Assembly: GCF_036669915.1 (NCBI RefSeq)
Contig: NC_089312.1
Coordinates: forward strand, 1,794,801 to 1,858,800
Origin: Pocillopora verrucosa
Lineage: Eukaryota; Cnidaria; Anthozoa; Scleractinia; Pocilloporidae
Direction: 5' to 3'
Length of the DNA: 64,000 nt
In this document: one piece after another, positions 61,643 to 64,000 of the stretch
Layout of the letters: every line of letters starts with the position of its first letter
Position numbering within the stretch: the first letter of the stretch is position 1
The notes under the pieces: model-generated
The model's input: only the letters and a program-made list of their open reading frames with translations
What the model was told of the DNA's origin: nothing
Databases searched by the model: none
Program-made: the position numbers and the translations under genes

Positions 61643-63107
61643 TTCTTCAACGGTTAGGAGTGCACTTACAGCAAATGAGAGCTGGGACTTCCCTCTGTTA
61701 ATGAATGGAAGGCTTCCATCACCAGATAATGTTGCTGTGAGATATTTACCCTTCTTTTTTAAGGGTGTTATCCTCAACTTCTCCAAGGAAACCACACACT
61801 CTTTCATCTCTTTGGATGTCCTGTCACTGCTGGTTAAGCTCAAAGTTTTAAGTGCAACTGAATTTTTGTGCTCATCAGATGACAACTGGCTAGTTTTCTC
61901 GTTGCTAGGTTTTTCAGTTGAAGATAACAATAACAATGATTTCTCCCACTGAATTGGTGTGATTCTAATTGGTTCCAAAATAACCTTACCATCTATTGAA
62001 TAAGAGTTTTGGGAATCTGATTGGCCTACTCCTCCAATTGCTAAATAATTGTCACCATTAAATACTGGAGTTGAAGTGGCATAGGTTGAGTGGCAGCTGT
62101 CAAATTGAAAAACTGCGTTGTTGTTTTTGTTAAGTTTGATGCAGTCTTTATTTCCTAAATCGCGATTTTCTCCATCTCTTGATATTGAAGAACAATCGCT
62201 GAATACAGAAGCATTTCCACTCAAATTTGGCTTTCCATTTGACGTATTTATACTTAAATTTGTTGGGTTATTGCAACCAGATTGAAAAACAACATCTTCT
62301 ACGCTGTCTTCAACACAAATGACATCGTGAATATGGCGGGTGCTTTTCTCTCTAATCTCTAAACTATCATTCACCAAAACAACCTCAGGTATTTTGACTC
62401 CCGACTTTTCACTTTCCGACGGACAAGTTGAATCAACATTTGAACCTTTTTGTGTTGATAGCGGCGTACAATTACTGAATAGTGTTTGCCTTTTCCTTTT
62501 GAACTTCCTCTCCTTTTGGTCATCAGCTGACGAATTTGAAGTATGGCTGTTTTCTTTGTCATCGATTATTATAAGTTCTTGTTTCTCAACGATTGGAATC
62601 GCACAGCTTTCGTAAGCAGATGAAGCTCGTGAGGTTGTAACTTTGTTCGAGTGCTTGGACCTGACAAAATAAAACACTCAACCATTAAATTGCCTACAAG
62701 TAATAAAACACTTCTTGTCATTTGTTTCCATTTTTCCAGTGAATTTTTGTAAACAGGGAGATCGCAATTTAGCTCGGAAATGTGGTTTTGTCGCAAAATT
62801 CCACCTGACAAAAAACCATTGGACGATAGAGTTCAGAGAATGTCATGCATCGATTTGCTCCGATTAAGGTTCTCATCTCTCCTCGGTAAAACGAGGCTGT
62901 TTTAACCAGGAATAACAGAGATGTGTCTCACCATTTTGACGACTTCGGCTTGAAAACATTTTTCGATGAGCTTGCTTCGATTTTGGAGGGGAAACCGTTT
63001 CCAAACGGGGAATGAACATTTTCGTCAGGGGACAGCCAAATTTGAGCCTTCACAGTCCGATGTTTATGCCTTCCATACGTCTTTACCACTCTTGATTTCT
63101 TAGACAT
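56724..63107 (-). CDS. HASPIN: Haspin histone H3 kinase, 11 exons
   Basis: Nuclear kinase that phosphorylates histone H3 Thr3 in mitosis to recruit the chromosomal passenger complex. Exons 63107-62932, 62660-61670, 61186-61038, 60842-60752, 60210-60125, 59989-59956, 59822-59788, 59032-58941, 58418-58113, 57835-57733 and 56910-56724 join in frame to 749 residues (human about 800). The N-terminus has the conserved basic TYG motif (RVVKTYGRHKHR); residues 60-390 are Ser/Asn-rich and disordered. Kinase: glycine loop IGEGVYGEVF (447-456), K469 in ALK, helix Glu E493 (EEILPE), haspin-specific QGGYPSHLI, catalytic HRDLHWGNVL (D607), metal site D645 in DFT, FTGRGDYQFDVYRLM, and C-terminal HSNVLWLHYLADKML. 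All active-site residues are present. The ATG is the first before the TYG motif. Confidence 0.95.
56925..57240. other. GC-richer open block in a haspin intron
   Basis: Open for more than 100 codons on both strands. The minus-strand frame reads like protein (PVISAAGHDFIHPKEY, then RPVGDRFAGGLTLLNP) and the plus-strand frame includes ARTFLPEVCMGFSSVRPP. I recognise neither. It is in intron 10 of haspin next to a SINE. It could be part of an unrecognised mobile element. Confidence 0.35.
57285..57612 (-). mobile_element. tRNA-Thr-like SINE in a foldback pair
   Basis: The tRNA-like head at 57418-57347 is 72 nt with a fully paired 7-bp acceptor stem (GGCTTGT/ACAGGCC), A box TTAGCTCAGTTGGTAGAGC and B box GGTTCAAATCC; the anticodon position reads GGU. 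The body follows (CACTACTGCTTAAGTAGTGTT, CATAACTGCGGAGATCG). A second body copy lies inverted at 57503-57551, and the AT-rich block TATATGAAAGTCATATA near 57485 recurs inverted near 57580. The body shows it is a SINE rather than a tRNA gene. In intron 10 of haspin. Confidence 0.82.
58716..58858. repeat. Dispersed repeat copy, inverted orientation
   Basis: GCTGATAAGGAATTGTTTTAAAC, CTTCTTTAGTGGTTGATCAT, CCTTAATGTTTGATTC and GTAAGGAGAAATTAGATGCC match the 42270 and 50770 elements in reverse. It is in the haspin intron between exons 8 and 9. Confidence 0.7.
59310..59500. repeat. About 20-bp tandem repeat with palindromic core
   Basis: About eight units of CCAAAATCAGACACTAGTGT, with GACACTAGTGTC a perfect 12-bp palindrome in several units. 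Units decay at both edges. In the haspin intron between exons 7 and 8. Confidence 0.8.
61610..61642. repeat. CAT microsatellite, 11 units
   Basis: Eleven perfect CAT units (ATG on the haspin strand), 28 bp inside the intron that follows haspin exon 2. If that intron were retained, the protein would gain a run of 11 methionines; the in-frame GTAAGT donor before it argues that it is spliced out. Confidence 0.9.
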
Positions 63108-63529
63108 TTGACTTTTTAATGAATTAGGACAAAAAAAATGCCTATTTCCCAAAGGCAAACTGATAGTTTGAGAACCAAACGATTTTCGAATTTTCCGCTC
63201 GAATACTCGGCCCAGTTCTCTGCCACACAAGTTTCGGCTCGCAAAGATTTGTGGGGTTGTTGACACATGCCTCCCAACGAGAGGGCGCACATTTTCCTTG
63301 CACCCCTTCTCAGATGATTGATTGATAGATAACGCAAAGTTTAGTTATTGCATATGTGCACAGAATTTTAAATTTCCAACAACGATGAATTGTTTGTTAA
63401 TCAGGGCAGGGTTCATCGCAGCGTCGTTCCCCAATGTTTGGGAAGAAGATAAATCTTGCAGACAATGTTTAGTTCTAGTTCATCGATTCTTCTTCAGGAT
63501 TCTGGATTTTTCTTAGGGGAGCTCGGCGT
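63108..63529. other. Haspin upstream region
   Basis: Upstream of the haspin ATG, so it should hold its 5' UTR and promoter. The frame is open for 61 codons above the ATG without a convincing protein, so I keep the ATG at 63107. No other gene seen. Confidence 0.45.
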
Positions 63530-63534
63530 CGACA

Positions 63535-63628
63535 AAATCTGGATCGGACCGGGTCGGATCACAGATTGGATCAGGGACCGGATCACCGATCGGATGACGG
63601 ATCGGATCGCGGATCATGGATCGGATCC
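63535..63628. repeat. GGATCGGATC-type short tandem repeat
   Basis: Imperfect 8-10 bp units of GGATCGGAT, GGATCACCGATC and similar. Both strands read open for this reason alone (DRMTDRIADHGSD-like). Confidence 0.75.
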
Positions 63629-63639
63629 TGTCAAATGAA

Positions 63640-63935
63640 ATTAGAACTTTTGCGTGACAAGCCAAAATAAGGTCCGCGTGGCATAATTGAACGCAGGCCC
63701 CACTGAAAGTTTTTTTTTTCCCAAAAACCTGACGCACCGGATCACGGTCCGGAAAAAAGAAGAGTTTTGAAAATACACAATCAAATCGTTTACAAAATAA
63801 TAAAGAGTTAAAAAAAAGGGGATGTGAAAAAATTAAAATATTTTCAATGAATATTAGAGATGTTGCGTAACAAGCCAAAATAGAGTCTGCGTGACATAAT
63901 GAAGTGCCAGTCCATTTGAAAGTTTTTTTGCCCCA
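63640..63935. repeat. Pair of about 75-bp direct repeats
   Basis: TGCGTGACAAGCCAAAATAAGG through GAAAGTTTTTTTTTTCCC (about 63653-63721) recurs as TGCGTAACAAGCCAAAATAGAG through GAAAGTTTTTTTGCCCC (about 63863-63935). The copies are about 210 bp apart in the same orientation. This may be the edge of a larger tandem array or a mobile element running out of the window. Confidence 0.6.
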
Positions 63936-64000
63936 CAACTCTATGTAGTCTCTTTCACGGCTATGTCGAGGAGTGTTGTGTAATACCGCCATGGACAAAG

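Noticed and set aside
61577..61669. Haspin exon 2 extended to a poly-methionine end
   Set aside because: The run is a CAT microsatellite beyond a consensus GTAAGT donor at 61669, and splicing there joins in frame to the next kinase exon.

Overview
This window is nuclear DNA from an animal, most likely an anthozoan cnidarian and plausibly a stony coral. That is an inference from small exons with GT-AG introns, an AT-rich background, and many short dispersed elements (tRNA-headed SINEs, hairpin MITEs and the 3' end of a non-LTR element). There are no operons, bacterial signals or CRISPR arrays. All gene models were built by hand by joining open frames at splice sites with matching phase.

Layout. 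1.1-4.3 kb (minus): a two-exon two-pore-domain K+ channel (K2P). 5.4-7.7 kb (minus): the catalytic exon of a Golgi carbohydrate sulfotransferase, with two decayed relatives downstream and a possible anchor exon near 11.8-12.0 kb. 8-15.8 kb: mostly non-coding, with a 255-bp MITE that has 21-bp terminal repeats. 15.8-24.5 kb (plus): a second K2P channel with a 7.7-kb intron; its intron cuts the same pore glycine codon as in the first channel. 24.5-29.5 kb: no gene seen. 29.5-41.8 kb (minus): three tandem four-exon genes for secreted CAP-domain (SCP/GAPR-1-like) proteins, each with a signal peptide and a hydrophobic C-terminal end suggesting a GPI anchor; an unattached first exon of the same design lies upstream at 43.3 kb. 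44.8-55.7 kb (minus): a 26-exon coiled-coil gene resembling CFAP99, a ciliary protein, with one GC-AG intron. 56.7-63.1 kb (minus): an 11-exon haspin histone H3 kinase gene, complete from the N-terminal TYG motif to the stop codon. 63.1-64.0 kb: repeats only.

The genes do not form a pathway. The local themes are duplication (two K2P genes, three CAP genes, sulfotransferase relics) and heavy insertion of small mobile elements into introns and intergenic DNA. I did not find a clearly new biological system. The most useful observations are the CAP array with its spare first exon, the shared K2P pore intron, the intron-rich haspin gene with DFT instead of DYT, and the GC-AG intron next to a MITE.
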